From: Forficula auricularia
Lineage: Eukaryota > Arthropoda > Insecta > Dermaptera > Forficulidae
Direction of reading: 5' to 3'
NCBI GenBank assembly: GCA_024734495.1
Contig: JALMQS010000612.1
Location: forward strand, 126,776-190,775
DNA length: 64,000 nt
Shown: positions 11,300 through 22,761 of the stretch, piece after piece
Layout of the letters: every line of letters begins with the position of its first letter
Numbering within the stretch: position 1 is the first letter of the stretch
Made by a program: the position numbers and the translations under genes
The notes under the pieces: model-generated
What the model was told of the DNA's origin: nothing
The model's input: only the letters and a program-made list of their open reading frames with translations
The model's database searches: none

Positions 11300-11840
11300 T
11301 TATGACCATTTTAATTCTGTCTTCAACAAAAAATGATCCATTTTTATCATGGTAATACATAATACCTAACTATCTACTGGATTGACATGAGAAATAAACT
11401 TTTTTAAATTCAAGAATTTTAAGTTGTTCTAATAAGTAGAAAATAATCTCTTAAATTTGTGCATAATAAAGTTTTAAGATCATTATAAACACTTATTTTC
11501 ATTGTTTTGACTTTATCGATTTAATAATTATTTATTTAATAATTAATTATGTAATCATTATTATTTGATAATTAAGCTGAATAATTGTTAAAAATAATTA
11601 TTAGGATTTTTTTCAGAGATCTAATTGATTTAATATTTTGTTTGTTTGATGTCAAATAAAAAAATAGTTCTAATGAAAGTTGTTCAGTTTTTTTTGTAGA
11701 TTCAGAATATGTAAAGATATATAATAGGTTTCTATTTAAAAAACAGAACTTGACCTTGAAATACCCTTGAAAGCTTGTTGTAGGTAAACAAACAATAGCG
11801 TACTTTAGTTTCCCCTCCATATAAATAAACTTTTATTTGA
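11300..11840. other. AT-rich stretch, nothing recognised
   Basis: Only AT-rich tracts and short palindromes that also occur near 10980-11060. No gene supported. Confidence 0.4.
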
Positions 11841-11844
11841 AACT

Positions 11845-12470
11845 TTTTTACTTTATCCAATGCGAAGCATGGGAGAAAGTATTGGAATTGCTCTCGAGGC
11901 AAGCGCGACTTCAAAGGGTCCTCAGGTAAAGACTACGGAACCCATAGACTCAATTAAGGTCGCAAATTGAAGTATTCAATGAGATTTAATTTTAGCACGT
12001 GACGGTTTTGCCAAAAATTACCTGGAATCTCGTCGAGAGGCCAAAAAGTGCCATTTTTTTGGAACTGCGTGCGGATGGATGGATGGATGGATGGATGTGT
12101 GTGTGTTATCGTTTTTTTCGTCCACGATTTTTTCCACACCTTTGCGCTGATTGAAATGAAATTGAAAACCTACCATTAGTTTAACAAAATGAAGCGCTGA
12201 TTAGTTTTTGGTACATATCGGTCCACAAACATTAGTACTTTATTTCAGTATTTTTTTAGTTTTTTCTAAATATCTTGAAATTGACAACCAATTTTGATGA
12301 AATTTATGATGAAATTTAATATCCTAATTAAGTATCTTGGGGACCACAAAAAAGGTTAAATAAAGTTTTTAGTAAAATTATATTTTAATGTACTTTACTC
12401 AAGAACATATTAATATTTCAAATGAATTTGGATAAAGTTTAGCAACGATCCGTTCCAGTTTATTTCATAT
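11845..12470 (+). mobile_element. Helentron/DINE-like repeat, plus copy
   Basis: Begins with 'ttatccaatgcgaagcatgg', a terminus typical of insect DINE/Helentron repeats. It has a central GGAT microsatellite (about 12072-12097) and a long AT-rich 3' part. A closely related copy is at 42425-43045. Frames inside are not protein coding. Confidence 0.6.
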
Positions 12471-12509
12471 AATGCACTGTTTTTGAGTTATAAGACTGTC
12501 TCAAGATAA

Positions 12510-13140
12510 AAAAAACTCACCCGGTATATTTTCCTTGAAACAAAATAAAAAAAAACAAAAAAACAAATGTTATTCTAATAATATGTATAGTGAACTGGTG
12601 TAAAACTTGAACTTTTTGTTGATATGAGAGTCGTGAGTTGAAATTGAACGCCAGCCAGGGTGGCTGTCTCTGTATTTGTACAAGGAAGGGTTGTGAGCTG
12701 CGAATTGACTTTTCCCTGCCATGCCATTGGAGATGGCACGTGCGGGGGGCACGTCCCGTCTGTTCACCATTCAAATGAGCCTATTGTCCTCATGATGTGA
12801 TGATGGGGAAGGAATATCGGGCGACACGCTGTTCTCATCCACCGAAACCTGAACCACACCACTTGGTCTTCTGACACCCCCCACAATTGTAACCAAAGTG
12901 GAATCGAGCAAAAGAGAGTGGGGTGCAAGTGGACCCCTACCCCTCATCATCCCCCCACAATCTTCCGAATAAAAGGAGCAATAGAGAGGTGCTCTCGGGG
13001 AAAAGCGTTCTTATTTTTAGCACGTCTTCAAATTATTTCATCTTCAGGGCATATTGTGCGAGTTATCTCGATCACTCATTTCTTTCTTTTTCAATTTCAA
13101 CAATTTTATTAAAACTGCAATATTGCATCGATTTTATGCC
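12510..13140. other. GC-richer, apparently single-copy segment
   Basis: Not repeated elsewhere in the window and less AT-rich than its surroundings. Short frames exist on both strands (for example 12517-12774 minus) without recognisable domains. It could be a host promoter or untranslated exon. No gene is claimed. Confidence 0.3.
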
Positions 13141-13151
13141 ATATCTATATC

Positions 13152-13310
13152 CGAGGGGTGAACCGCGACATAAAATCGTGTACACCTACTTCCACTTCCA
13201 TTTTGATTTCCAAGTAGATGACAATAGTAGAATATCTAATGAATTCCAAAGTATTTCCAAATAATTCCAAAGATGGTGTACACCTAATTCCAATCGCGAG
13301 TCACCCCTCG
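13152..13310. mobile_element. hAT-type MITE, copy 1
   Basis: Terminal inverted repeats CGAGGGGTGA...TCACCCCTCG, flanked by 8-bp direct repeats TCTATATC at 13144-13151 and 13311-13318. The second copy is at 27869-28021. No coding. Confidence 0.85.
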
Positions 13311-13544
13311 TCTATATCTTTTTTTATATCTATATCTAAACTTAATAATAAGTACCTGGATGCACCGAACGATGGTCGGTAACTTCTTCCTTCAGTTAAA
13401 AGCTTTATTTTAAGTAACTTATGAGGAGAATTTTCTAGGTTAGGTTTCACAAAAAGAAAATATTAAAACAAATTGATAGAGTTTTTCTTTAGGAGACGGA
13501 CTGGTATAAATATGCAATTGGATGTTGATGAAGGCAGTCCACGG

Positions 13545-14239
13545 TGGTTGTAAAAAAAATTTTTAAGAAAAAAATAAAAACCGACTTCAAAAAATTAAGT
13601 GCAACAAATATAAAAATACACTAAAAGGTATAAAATAATTATTATCTTATTTAGTTACAACTAAACGACGAAATATTAACACGAAATTACTTTTTAAAGT
13701 CGGTGCCAAACAAACTATACCTATAAGCGAGCGTACCCGCCAAACGTACTAAGTAAGATCCGTCGAGTGCGATTCATAAAAGGTATATGTTTGGCGCCAA
13801 CTTCAAAAAGTAATTTCGTGTTAATATTTCGTCGTTTAGTTGTGACTAAATAAGATAATAATTATTTTATACCTTTTGGTGTATTTTTATATTTGTTGCA
13901 CTTAATTTTTGAAGTCGGTTTTTATTTTTTTCTTAAAAATTTTTATTTTTCTCTTTTTAGTGATGTTATTAATAGTGATTATATCATCAGAACTTGACCA
14001 AATTAATATGACACCATCCCTAAGACACCCCTTTCGGATAAAAAAAGAACCATCGAAATCGGTTCATAAACAAAGAGGTTAGGTCTAAACAAACCTAAAC
14101 AAACCTAATAAAAAAGGTCTAATACCTATGAAAAAAAATCGAAAAAAAATGGGACCAATCGGAAGCTAGACTGGACCCAATGCAAAAAAAATTTTCAAAA
14201 TCGGTTGAGAATTGGCGGAGATATGAGGTAACATAGGCA

Positions 14240-14275
<36 letters not shown>

Positions 14276-14316
14276 CAATCGAATAGAGAACCTCCTCCTT
14301 TTTTGAAGTCGGTTAA
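13545..14316. repeat. Foldback repeat family P (copy)
   Basis: Ends read AACCGACTTCAAAAA and TTTTTGAAGTCGGTT. An inner palindrome is centred near 13740 with AACTAAACGACGAAATATTA in both arms, and a spacer-like right part ends in poly(A). Related copies: 15538-16288, 28280-31590 (split), 40770-42135 (split), 59345-60410, 60420-60810, 61263-62130. No protein. The class is unknown. Confidence 0.75.
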
Positions 14317-14357
14317 AAAATAAGACTATAGAGGTTTTATTATTTTACATTTATTTG

Positions 14358-14402
14358 TTAAACCGACGTTTCGGAGATTTATTCTCTCCTTCTTCAGGGT
14401 CT
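14358..14402 (-). ncRNA. Hammerhead ribozyme motif
   Basis: Minus strand: stem I AGACC/GGTTT (with one G-U), core CTGAAGA, one unpaired A, stem II GGAGA/TCTCC, then GAAACGTC with palindromic ACGT as stem III. Confidence 0.7.
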
Positions 14403-14888
14403 ATATAATTGAGGGGAAGACGAACATTAATTAGTATTGGGATTTTCACAAGTCATTCATAATATAAAACAAAATAATATACACAAAACAAAAATAATAG
14501 TCATAAATCTACTTACAACAAAAAGTCAATGAAAGTAGTTCAAAAAATAGTTACTTTCTGTCTCCTTTGACAATGCCAAAAAAACATTATAAAAATTTTT
14601 CATCTCGAATAGAAATAAAGTAAAAAGCAATTGATGATCCATATGTTAATGAGATATATATAAATGAATGAATGTATAACATGTCCCCACCAATCATTGG
14701 ATGCGCAGAATATCGTTGCGCATATCGGTATAGTTGTTGGTTTTTTTTTTAATTTATATTACAATTATTTACAAACTTATAAATATGGTCATTATCAGTC
14801 CCAAAATTTAACAAAAATATATACAAAGTTCTTTTTTTAATTAACAGGAATAGCAGGGAATTGGACAAAAAAATAAAAAACAGAGTTT

Positions 14889-15242
14889 TTTTTTAATGAT
14901 ATTGATGAGAGAAGGAGATACACCAGAAGGTGGATCCCCTAAAGGCCTGTATGGGCTGGCCCCTCAATCGTGAAAAGAACAGAGCAGAAGGAAAAGAAGC
15001 CGGGATCACGAGCCAATCTCAGAAACTTAGATACAATTCAATATCCAATTTACTAAGGTTTTAGGGGCTTCGAGCAGTGGTAAATCCTCCGCGCGATAAA
15101 TTCGGTTAAATTTATCTCCCACTTAATTTTTATTACCAGACCCTATACTTACAGAAAAACTGTCTGGGTATAGCCGGGAATCGAACCCGAAACCTCCGGG
15201 TTGCCAGTCAGTTACTCTGACCATTACACCACCGAGGCGGAC
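14889..15242 (-). mobile_element. tRNA-derived SINE, family B, full-length copy
   Basis: On the minus strand the head contains box A-like TGGTGTAATGGTC and box B GGTTCGATTCC, then a body of about 250 bp and a terminal poly(A) (plus-strand T run at 14889). The 3' body recurs at 39568-39805. It inserted into a Penelope-like arm whose uninterrupted version is the right arm at 16384-16450. Confidence 0.85.
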
Positions 15243-15253
15243 TGAATTGATTG

Positions 15254-15303
15254 AATGGGCCAGACGTTTCGTCGATTAATTTCGACCTCCTCAGTGGCTC
15301 ATT
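15254..15303 (-). ncRNA. Hammerhead ribozyme motif (left arm)
   Basis: Minus strand: stem I AATGAGCCA/TGGCCCATT (8 of 9 pairs), core CTGAGGA, one unpaired G, stem II GTCGA/TCGAC, and GAAACGTC. One of the best-formed motifs here. Confidence 0.8.
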
Positions 15304-15537
15304 CTATCACTCTTTGTCAAAAGACAATTCCACTACGCGACGAAACATCCTTTAATCCTTTTTATTTAAACTATAATACATCTTTCTTTGTCTGTTTAAA
15401 GAGTAGAAACATCTTATTTTTTGTGATAAATTTTGATTAAAGGTCTTTAATTTTTTGATTGTTCAAGTGTGTAAAAGTTCAAGATTCTTGAGCAATTGGG
15501 GCATGATCCAACAATGTATTATAGTTTAAATAATAAA

Positions 15538-16288
15538 AATTTTTAAGAAAAAAATAAAAACCTACTTCAAAAATTAAGTGCAACAAATATAAAAATACAC
15601 TAAAAGGTATAAAATAATTATTATCTTATTTAGTTACAACTAAACGACGAAATATTAACACGAAATTACTTTTTAAAGTCGGTGCCAAACAAACTATACC
15701 TATAAGCGAGCGTACCCGCCAAACGTACTAAGTAAGATCCGTCGAGTGCGATTCATAAAAGGTATATGTTTGGCACCAACTTCAAAAAGTAATTTCGTGT
15801 TAATATTTCGTCGTTTAGTTGTAACTAAATAAGATAATAATTATTTTATACCTTTTAGTGTATTTTTATATTTGTTGCATTTAATTTTTGAAGTCGGTTT
15901 TTATTTTTTCTTAAAAATTTTTATTTTTCTCTTTTTAGTGATGTTATTAATAGTGATTATATCATCAGAACTTGACCAAATTAATATGACACCATCCCTA
16001 AGACACCCCCTTTCGGATAAAAAAAGAACCATCGAAATCGGTTCATAAACAAAGAGGTTAGGTCTAAACAAACCTAAACAAACCTAATAAAAAAGGTCTA
16101 ATACCTATGAAAAAAAATCGAAAAAAAAATGGGACCAATCGGAAGCTAGACTGGACCCAATGCAAAAAAAATTTTCAAAATCGGTTGACAATTGGCGGAG
16201 ATATGAGGTAACATAGGCACAAAAAAAAAAAAAAAAAAAAATTCAATCGAATAGAGAACCTCCTCCTTTTTTGAAGTCGGTTAAAAAG
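15538..16288. repeat. Foldback repeat family P (copy)
   Basis: Nearly identical to 13545-14316, which implies recent activity or local duplication. It sits between the two hammerhead arms. Confidence 0.75.
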
Positions 16289-16342
16289 GATTAAAGGATG
16301 TTTCGTCGCGTAGTGGAATTGTCTTTTGACAAAGAGTGATAG

Positions 16343-16392
16343 AATGAGCCACTGAGGAAGTCGAAATTAATCGACGAAACGTCTGGCCCATT
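16343..16392 (+). ncRNA. Hammerhead ribozyme motif (right arm)
   Basis: Plus-strand twin of 15254-15303: stem I 16343-16351 with 16384-16392, core CTGAGGA 16352-16358, unpaired A, stem II GTCGA/TCGAC, GAAACGTC 16376-16383. Confidence 0.8.
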
Positions 16393-16449
16393 CAATAAAA
16401 ACTCTGTTTTTTATTTTTTTGTCCAATTCCCTGCTATTCCTGTTAATTA

Positions 16450-16743
16450 ATGCTTATTATGGATACGAGTGATTTACCGTTCTTTTTTTTCCTTTTAAAA
16501 AACATAGTTCGAAATGTCGAAAAAAATAATACAGCCTTCGCGATTCACGCCCAAGAAAAAAATCATAAATTTAATTTCAACGAATTTAATATCATTTTCC
16601 AGGAAAATAATTATTTTAAACGAAAAATCCTGGAAATGATTACAATTAAAAATCTCTTATCGCGCGCAGTAAATTACAGATCCGACGTGATGGACCTGAG
16701 TATTTGCTGGGATGGCATAATTAATAATCTAAAACTCATGTGA
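16450..16743 (+). pseudogene. Penelope-like element protein, C-terminal fragment
   Basis: The frame contains AIHAQEKNHKFNF, ENNYFKRKILEM and VNYRSDVMDLS. This resembles the region at and after the GIY-YIG endonuclease at the C terminus of Penelope-like proteins (H...H pattern, kR..lEm..I, iN.rsD..dLS). Reverse transcriptase and the GIY-YIG core are missing. It lies just after the hammerhead arm, which supports the Penelope-like assignment of those arms. The stretch before residue 25 may be non-homologous. Confidence 0.6.
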
Positions 16744-16810
16744 CGAATTTAATTAAAAAAAAAAAAAAATATGAATAATATGTAAATATATTAATGACAT
16801 TTCGAACTAT

Positions 16811-17680
16811 GTTTTTTCACTCAAAGATGAAAAACGCTCTGGTCGTCCAGTTGAAGTTGATGACGACCTAATCAAAGCAATAATCGATTCGGATCGTCAC
16901 AGTACAACACGTGAGATTGCAGAGAAGCTTCATGTATCACATACATGCATTGAAAATCACTTAAAACAACTTGGCTATGTTCAAAAACTCGATACATGGG
17001 TTCCTCACGAACTGAAAGAAACGCATTTAACGCAACGCATTAACAGCTGCGATTTGCTAAAGAAACGTAATGAAAATGATCCATTTTTAAAACGACTGAT
17101 AACTGGCGATGAAAAATGGGTTGTTTACAACAATATCAATCGGAAAAGATCGTGGAGCAGGCCAGGTGAACCAGCTCAAACAACATCAAAAGCTGGTATT
17201 CATCAAAAGAAGGTTTTGTTATCAGTTTGGTGGGATTACAAAGGAATTGTCTACTTTGAACTCTTACCACCCAACCGAACGATCAATTCTGTTGTCTACA
17301 TTGAACAACTAACGAAATTAAACAATGCAGTTGAAGAAAAGCGGGCCGAATTGACAAATCGAAAAGGTGTTGTATTTCATCATGACAATGCAAGGCCACA
17401 CACATCTTTGGTCACTCGGCAAAAATTATTGGAGCTTGGTTGGGATGTTTTGCCACATCCACCATATAGTCCTGACCTTGCACCATCTAATTACTTTTTA
17501 TTTCGATCTTTACAAAACTCCTTGAATGGTAAAAATTTCAATAATGATGATGATGTCAAATTGTACCTGATTCAGTTTTTTGCAAATAAAAACCAGAAGT
17601 TTTATGAACGTGGGATTATGATGCTGCCTGAAAGATGGCAAAAGGTCATTGATCAAAATGGGCAATACATTACAGAATAA
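16811..17680 (+). pseudogene. mariner transposase, N-terminally truncated and catalytically altered
   Basis: Open from about 16775 to the stop at 17678-17680 without an ATG. It holds SLKDEKRSGRP, the linker motif WVPHEL, catalytic block ITGDEKW (first Asp), HHDNARPH (second Asp) and YSPDLAPSNYFLF. In mariner D34D transposases the third Asp lies in SDY. Here it is Asn, with the correct spacing of 34 residues. The first helix-turn-helix (roughly 45-50 residues) is missing. The long open frame argues for fairly recent decay. Confidence 0.9.
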
Positions 17681-17689
17681 AGTTATTTA

Positions 17690-18570
17690 GTTCCATGAAA
17701 GAATTGTCTTTGATTTTCTAAACAAAATCCGCAATTACTTAGTTAGAAATCCTTTGTGAAGAGATATTAGCCAATAATTTGTTCCTTATGGTAGCGGCCT
17801 GTGTGATCCGATGAATCACCGCTTGGACGAAGTTCCTGGGCAAAATCTTCGTGGAAACTGAACACAATTACTTGTCTAATCACTTGATAACTTGTAAATT
17901 GATTTCTAGCATTCAGGGATGAGATTAACTCAAGTAAAATATGTGGAAAGGTTCAACGTGGGTCGTTTCGACGTTGCTTGTTTGTTTGTTTATTAACAAC
18001 TAATTAATAATAATGAGAAAAAAAAATATTAATTGGTATTGTTTTGGATCATGTGACCGGTGTCATAGAGATAGTAATTAAGAGTGAAACTACTAATCAC
18101 CCAGAGTACCTCCGCCATTACATAGGACAGCTTTTGCGAGTCCAGGCACCTTTTAATCCAATGCATATGACTTTGAACCGATCACATGCCTCGATAGCGA
18201 AAAGTAACCTTTGTAGCCATTGCTATAAGTACTTCTCTAAATATTATTTAGAACTTTACATTAATTAAACCATTATAGTTTGGTTAATTAATTTGAGCTA
18301 TGGTATTCGTGGAATATTAGCAAAATAAATGATTCTCTAGTTGCTTTTGTTTTTTCAATGAAGAAGAATAGGGAGGAAGTTTATTGTTAATTGAATGAAA
18401 ATAAAATAGCATTCTACAAAAACAGAAATAAATCACCGGGTGATTTAATGTTTTATTATTTCGAAAGCGTTTATATTGTACACGGAAATATTTTATATTT
18501 GAAATAGAATTTTCATTAAATAAAGTTATTAGACAATTAAGAAGAAAATCTAAATTAATGAAAATAAAAT
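17690..18570. other. No recognisable gene
   Basis: Includes the mariner 3' flank and a 74-codon frame (18044-18268) with no recognised domain. Nothing else supported. Confidence 0.4.
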
Positions 18571-18574
18571 GGAA

Positions 18575-18695
18575 CGGCAGCCCAAAAAGGATATAGAAAA
18601 ATAATATTCTGGATAGAGGAATTTATTGGAACGTCATTTTCATTCTCTTATAAAAACCAACTTTTGGATTTTCTCTTCTTCAGGATTTACACATT
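18575..18695 (-). repeat. Decayed Penelope-like terminal repeat with hammerhead relic
   Basis: The minus strand shows CTGAAGA and a stem I-like AAATC/GGTTTTT pairing, but GAAAC is replaced by CAAAAG, so it should be inactive. Confidence 0.4.
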
Positions 18696-18841
18696 AATAT
18701 AAAACGGGATCCGATATCAATTAGTTTTTACTTTACCATATACAGATTATTATCAAGTATTGTAATTGTACATGAATAAGCTGACGTGTTCTGATGTGGC
18801 CATCCACTTGACTTTAACATACAATCTGGCGCCTAAAATTA

Positions 18842-20020
18842 TTTATAATCATGTAGGGGGAGGGTTAGTTTTTGCATTTTTAGACTTCTGGTGTCCCGCT
18901 GATTATGTATACAAAATTTGGTTGAGTTTGGTAAATGGCCAAGATTATCATTTTTGTCCCCCCCCCCCCCCCCCATTTTGGGCTGTTATTTTTTTGAATT
19001 TTTAGACTTCTGGGGTTCCACAGATTATGTATACAAAATTTAGTTGAGTTTGATAAATGGCCAAGATTATCATTTTTTGACCCCCCGCCCCCCCCCCCAT
19101 TTTGGGCCGTTAGATTTTGCATTTTTAGACTTCTGGTGTCCCGCTGATTATGTATACAAAATTTGGTTGAGTTTGGTAAATGGACAAGATTATCATTTTT
19201 TTACCCCCCCCCCCCCCCATTTTGGGTTGTTATTTTTTTGAATTTTTAGACTTCTGGGGTTCCACAGATTATGTATACAAAATTTGGTTGAGTTTGGTAA
19301 ATGACCAAGATTATCATTTTTTGACCCCCCCCCCATTTTGGGCCGTTAGTTTTTGCATTTTTAGACTTCTGGGTTTTCACTGATTATGTATACAAAATTT
19401 AGTTGAGTTTGATAAATGGCCAAGATTATCATTTTTTTACCCCCCCCCATTTTGGGCTGTTATTTTTTTGAATTTTTAGACTTCTGGGGTTCCACAGATT
19501 ATGTATACAAAATTTAGTTGAGTTTGATAAATGGCCAAGATTATCATTTTTTGACCCCCCGCCCTCTCCCCCATTTTGGGCCGTTAGATTTTGCATTTTT
19601 AGACTTCTGGTGTCCCGCTGATTATGTATACAAAATTTGGTTGAGTTTGGTAAATGGCCAAGATTATCATTTTTTTACCCCCCCCCCATTTTGGGTTGTT
19701 ATTTTTGAATTTTTAGACTTCTGGGGTTCCACAGATTATGTATACAAAATTTGGTTGAGTTTGGTAAATGACCAAGATTATCATTTTTTGACCCCCCCCC
19801 CATTTTGGGCCGTTAGTTTTTGCATTTTTAGACTTCTGGGTTTTCACTGATTATGTATACAAAATTTAGTTGAGTTTGATAAATGGCCAAGATTATCATT
19901 TTTTTACCCCCCTTCCCCCCATTTTGGGCTGTTATTTTTTGAATTTTTAGACTTCTGGGGTTCCACAGATTATGTATACAAAATTTGGTTGAGTTTGCTC
20001 AAACGGCCTAAATTTTTCAT
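18842..20020 (+). repeat. Tandem array, ten units of about 115-123 bp, with higher-order structure
   Basis: GATTATGTATACAAAATTT recurs at 18901, 19024, 19146, 19267, 19382, 19497, 19620, 19734, 19849 and 19968. The bases just before it cycle as tgtcccgctg, ggttccacag, gttttcactg, ggttccacag, giving a four-unit period of about 470 bp. Confidence 0.85.
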
Positions 20021-21104
20021 TTTTAACCCTCCTTCACCCCCTTAATTTTGAGTCGATATGCACCAAAATCTAATCATCTCTTAATCTCAATGGACCAAAA
20101 CTACGTGTGAAATTTGGTTTCGATATTCACACTAGTTTTTGAGCTAGCTCGTTCACAAAAATTTGGTAACGCACAGACTAACAAACATTTTGACAAAACA
20201 ATTATTATCTCGAAAAATATAATTTTTTCGATGTTCACTTATCAGAGTTTTTATGTAGACCTAAATGCCATGGTTTCGCTCAATTTTTTTAATCGAAAAT
20301 AGTTTCAGCCGTTTTTGAGATATTTCGAAAAAAAGAAGGAAAAAAAACACTTTTTTCGTGCACGATTACAATACTTGACCATACCCTGTATGGTAAAGTA
20401 AAAAAGTGTTTTTTGGCTTCGTTTTTTTGAAATGTCACAATTTTTATTTATTTTATCCTCTAAATCAGTGGTTCCCAAAGATGTCTGGGCCGCGACCAAT
20501 TTAAAAAATTTCAAAGTTGGCGACCCACCTTATACAATAACCATAAAGTACTCTGATCAAAGAGTACCCTGAATTTGTTAATAAAACGAACCACATTTAT
20601 ATGAAACCATTTTCCTTATATAAAGGATAATAATTATTAACTTTGAGTCATATATAGTATTATAGTAAATTGAATAATGTATCATGAAAAATATTTATAT
20701 ACGGGGTATGGTCAAGTATTGTAATCGTGGATGAAAAGGTGTTTTTTTTTTGCTTATTTTTTTAGAAATATCTCAAAAACGGCCGAAACTATTTTGTTTA
20801 AAAAAATTGGGCCAAACCATGGCATTTCGGTCTACAAAAAAGCCTTAATAAGTGAACATCGAAAAAAATTATATTTTTTGAGATATTATCTGTTTTGTCA
20901 AAATATCTGTTAGTCTGTTAGAGGTGCGTTACCAAATTTTTGTGGACGCTAGCTCAAAAACAAGTGTGAATATCAAAACCAAATTTCACAAGTAGTTTTG
21001 GTGAATTGAGATTAAGAGCTGATTAGATTTTGGTGCATATCGACCCAAAATTAAGCGGGTGGAGGGGGCGAGGGTTAAAAATTAAAAATTTAGGCCGTTT
21101 GAGC

Positions 21105-22000
21105 AAACTCAACCAAATTTTGTATACATAATCAGTGGGACCCCAGAAGTCTAAAAATTCAAAAACTAACCGCCCAAAATGGGGCGGGAGGGGGTTAAAG
21201 GGTCAAAAAATGGAAATCTTGGCCATCAGTGGGACCCCAGAAGTCTAAAAATTCAAAAACTTACCGCCCAAAATGGGGGGAGGGTGTTAAAGGGTCAAAA
21301 AATGGAAATCTTGGCCATTTACCAAACTCAACCAAATTTTGGATACATAATCAGTGGTACCCCAGAAGTCTAAAAATTCAAAAACTTACCGCCCAAAATG
21401 GGGGGAGGGTGTTAGAGGGTCAAAAAATGGAAATCTTTGCCATTTACCAAACTCAACCAAATTTTGGATACATAATCAGTGGGACCCCAGAAGTCTAAAA
21501 ATTCAAAAACTTACTGCCCAAAATGGGGGGAGGGGGGTGTAGGGTCAAAAAATGGAAATCTTGGCCGTTTGAGAAAACTCAACCAAATTTTGTATACATA
21601 ATCAGTGGGACCCCAGAAGTCTAAAAATTCAAAAACTAACAGCCCAAAATGGGGGGAGGGTGTTAAAGGGTCAAAAAATGGAAATCTTTGCCATTTACCA
21701 AACTCAACCAAATTTTGGATACATAATCAGTGGGACCCCAGAAGTCTAAAAATTCAAAAACTTACCGCCCAAAATGGGGGGAGGGTGTTAAAGGGTCAAA
21801 AAATGGAAATCTTTGCCATTTACCAAACTCAACCAAATTTTGGATACATAATCAGTGGGACCCCAGAAGTCTAAAAATTCAAAAACTAACAGCCCAAAAT
21901 GGGGGGAGGGGGGTGTAGGGTCAAAAAATGGAAATCTTGGCCGTTTGAGAAAACTCAACCAAATTTTGTATACATAATCAGTGGGACCCCAAAGGTCTAA
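21105..22000 (-). repeat. Tandem array in the opposite arm, 125-bp units
   Basis: The phrase cataatcagtgg recurs near 21346, 21471, 21597, 21722, 21847 and 21973, so the unit is 125-126 bp. A partial unit lies near 21225. Confidence 0.85.
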
Positions 22001-22201
22001 AAATGAAAAAACTAACCCCCCTCCCCTACATAAATAATTTTAGGGGCCATGTTGTATGGTAAAGTCAAGTAGATTGCCACATCAGAACAGGTCAGCTTAT
22101 TTTAGCATGTATCCGTTTAAAGCGAATGACCTAGGCTTATAAATGAATATTCATTAGACTAAGTCGTTTGTGGTCAAAAGAAAAAAGAAATAAAATATTT
22201 A

Positions 22202-22390
22202 ATGGTTTATTTGAATAAAATTCTGGCGGTTTTCAAACGCTCAACGCCTTTCCGCCTGTCAAATGGATCAGAATCGAACCAACGCTTTCCCCAAATCGTT
22301 TATCGCTATAAACTGAAGAGATTGCAACTTCCTTACATCTTTCCCAAGACCTACAACTATCGGCTATTCAAGACTCACGTCCACGGGTAG
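22202..22390 (+). CDS. Possible host exon, unknown protein
   Basis: An open stretch ends at GGGTAGGT (about 22385), which resembles a splice donor. It contains FPQIVYRYKLKRL and YIFPKTYNYRLFKTHVHG and is less AT-rich than its flanks. I recognise no family. A chance frame is quite possible. Confidence 0.25.
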   Translation: MVYLNKILAVFKRSTPFRLSNGSESNQRFPQIVYRYKLKRLQLPYIFPKTYNYRLFKTHVHG

Positions 22391-22761
22391 GTACTTATGT
22401 CACAAATCAAGCCCATAAAATCTCCTTCTTTTTTTCTATGCAGTGGCATATCCAGACCTATACAATAAGAGCTGCATTGTCTTAAGGTAACTTTTATCGT
22501 ACACACCTGAGTTTGTTTTTATTCACAAATACTCGAAAACTATCACTTTTATTTAAAAAAATATTAGGTTCTGGACCGTCATAAACTGGCCTATCTCGGG
22601 TTCCCAGAATGATTCCGCAATATTTCAACTCCCGACAAAACATCCCCTGACAAAATTTCTCACGACAAAATATCCTTCAGACAAAATATCTCATGACAAA
22701 ATAACCCTTCCCCGTGTGAATCTTACGAGTAATGCAAATCGACTCTGGTTCGGTTAATATA

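Larger units (their letters stand above)
13490..14480 (-). mobile_element. Penelope-like terminal repeat, interrupted by a foldback
   Basis: On the minus strand this carries a hammerhead (14358-14402) and, beyond an inserted foldback copy, the end CAGTCCGTCTCC that also ends the 3590-4016 element. The foldback insertion spans about 13545-14316. Confidence 0.6.
14827..16450. mobile_element. Inverted Penelope-like arms with hammerheads, holding a SINE and a foldback
   Basis: The sequence 'aacaggaatagcaggg' at the left edge is repeated in reverse at the right edge (to 16450), and both inner arms carry a hammerhead. The left arm is split by a SINE (14889-15242). The centre is filled by a family P foldback (15538-16288). 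Confidence 0.7.
18770..22110. mobile_element. Large foldback element with tandem-repeat arms
   Basis: The ends are inverted copies: 'aagctgacgtgttctgatgt' near 18778 and its reverse complement near 22080-22100. Each arm contains an array of about 115-126-bp units, and the inner arms (about 20040-20400 and 20700-21060) are also inverted. The middle (20460-20690) starts with CAGTGGTTCCCAAAG, resembling a hAT end. A shorter relative is at 36160-36865. Frames here are translations of the repeat units, not genes. Confidence 0.75.

Noticed and set aside
18880..19850. Open frames of 65-110 codons with repeated 'DYVYKIWLSLVN' peptides
   Set aside because: They are translations of the tandem repeat unit and change frame with C-run length; the same applies to 21179-21918.
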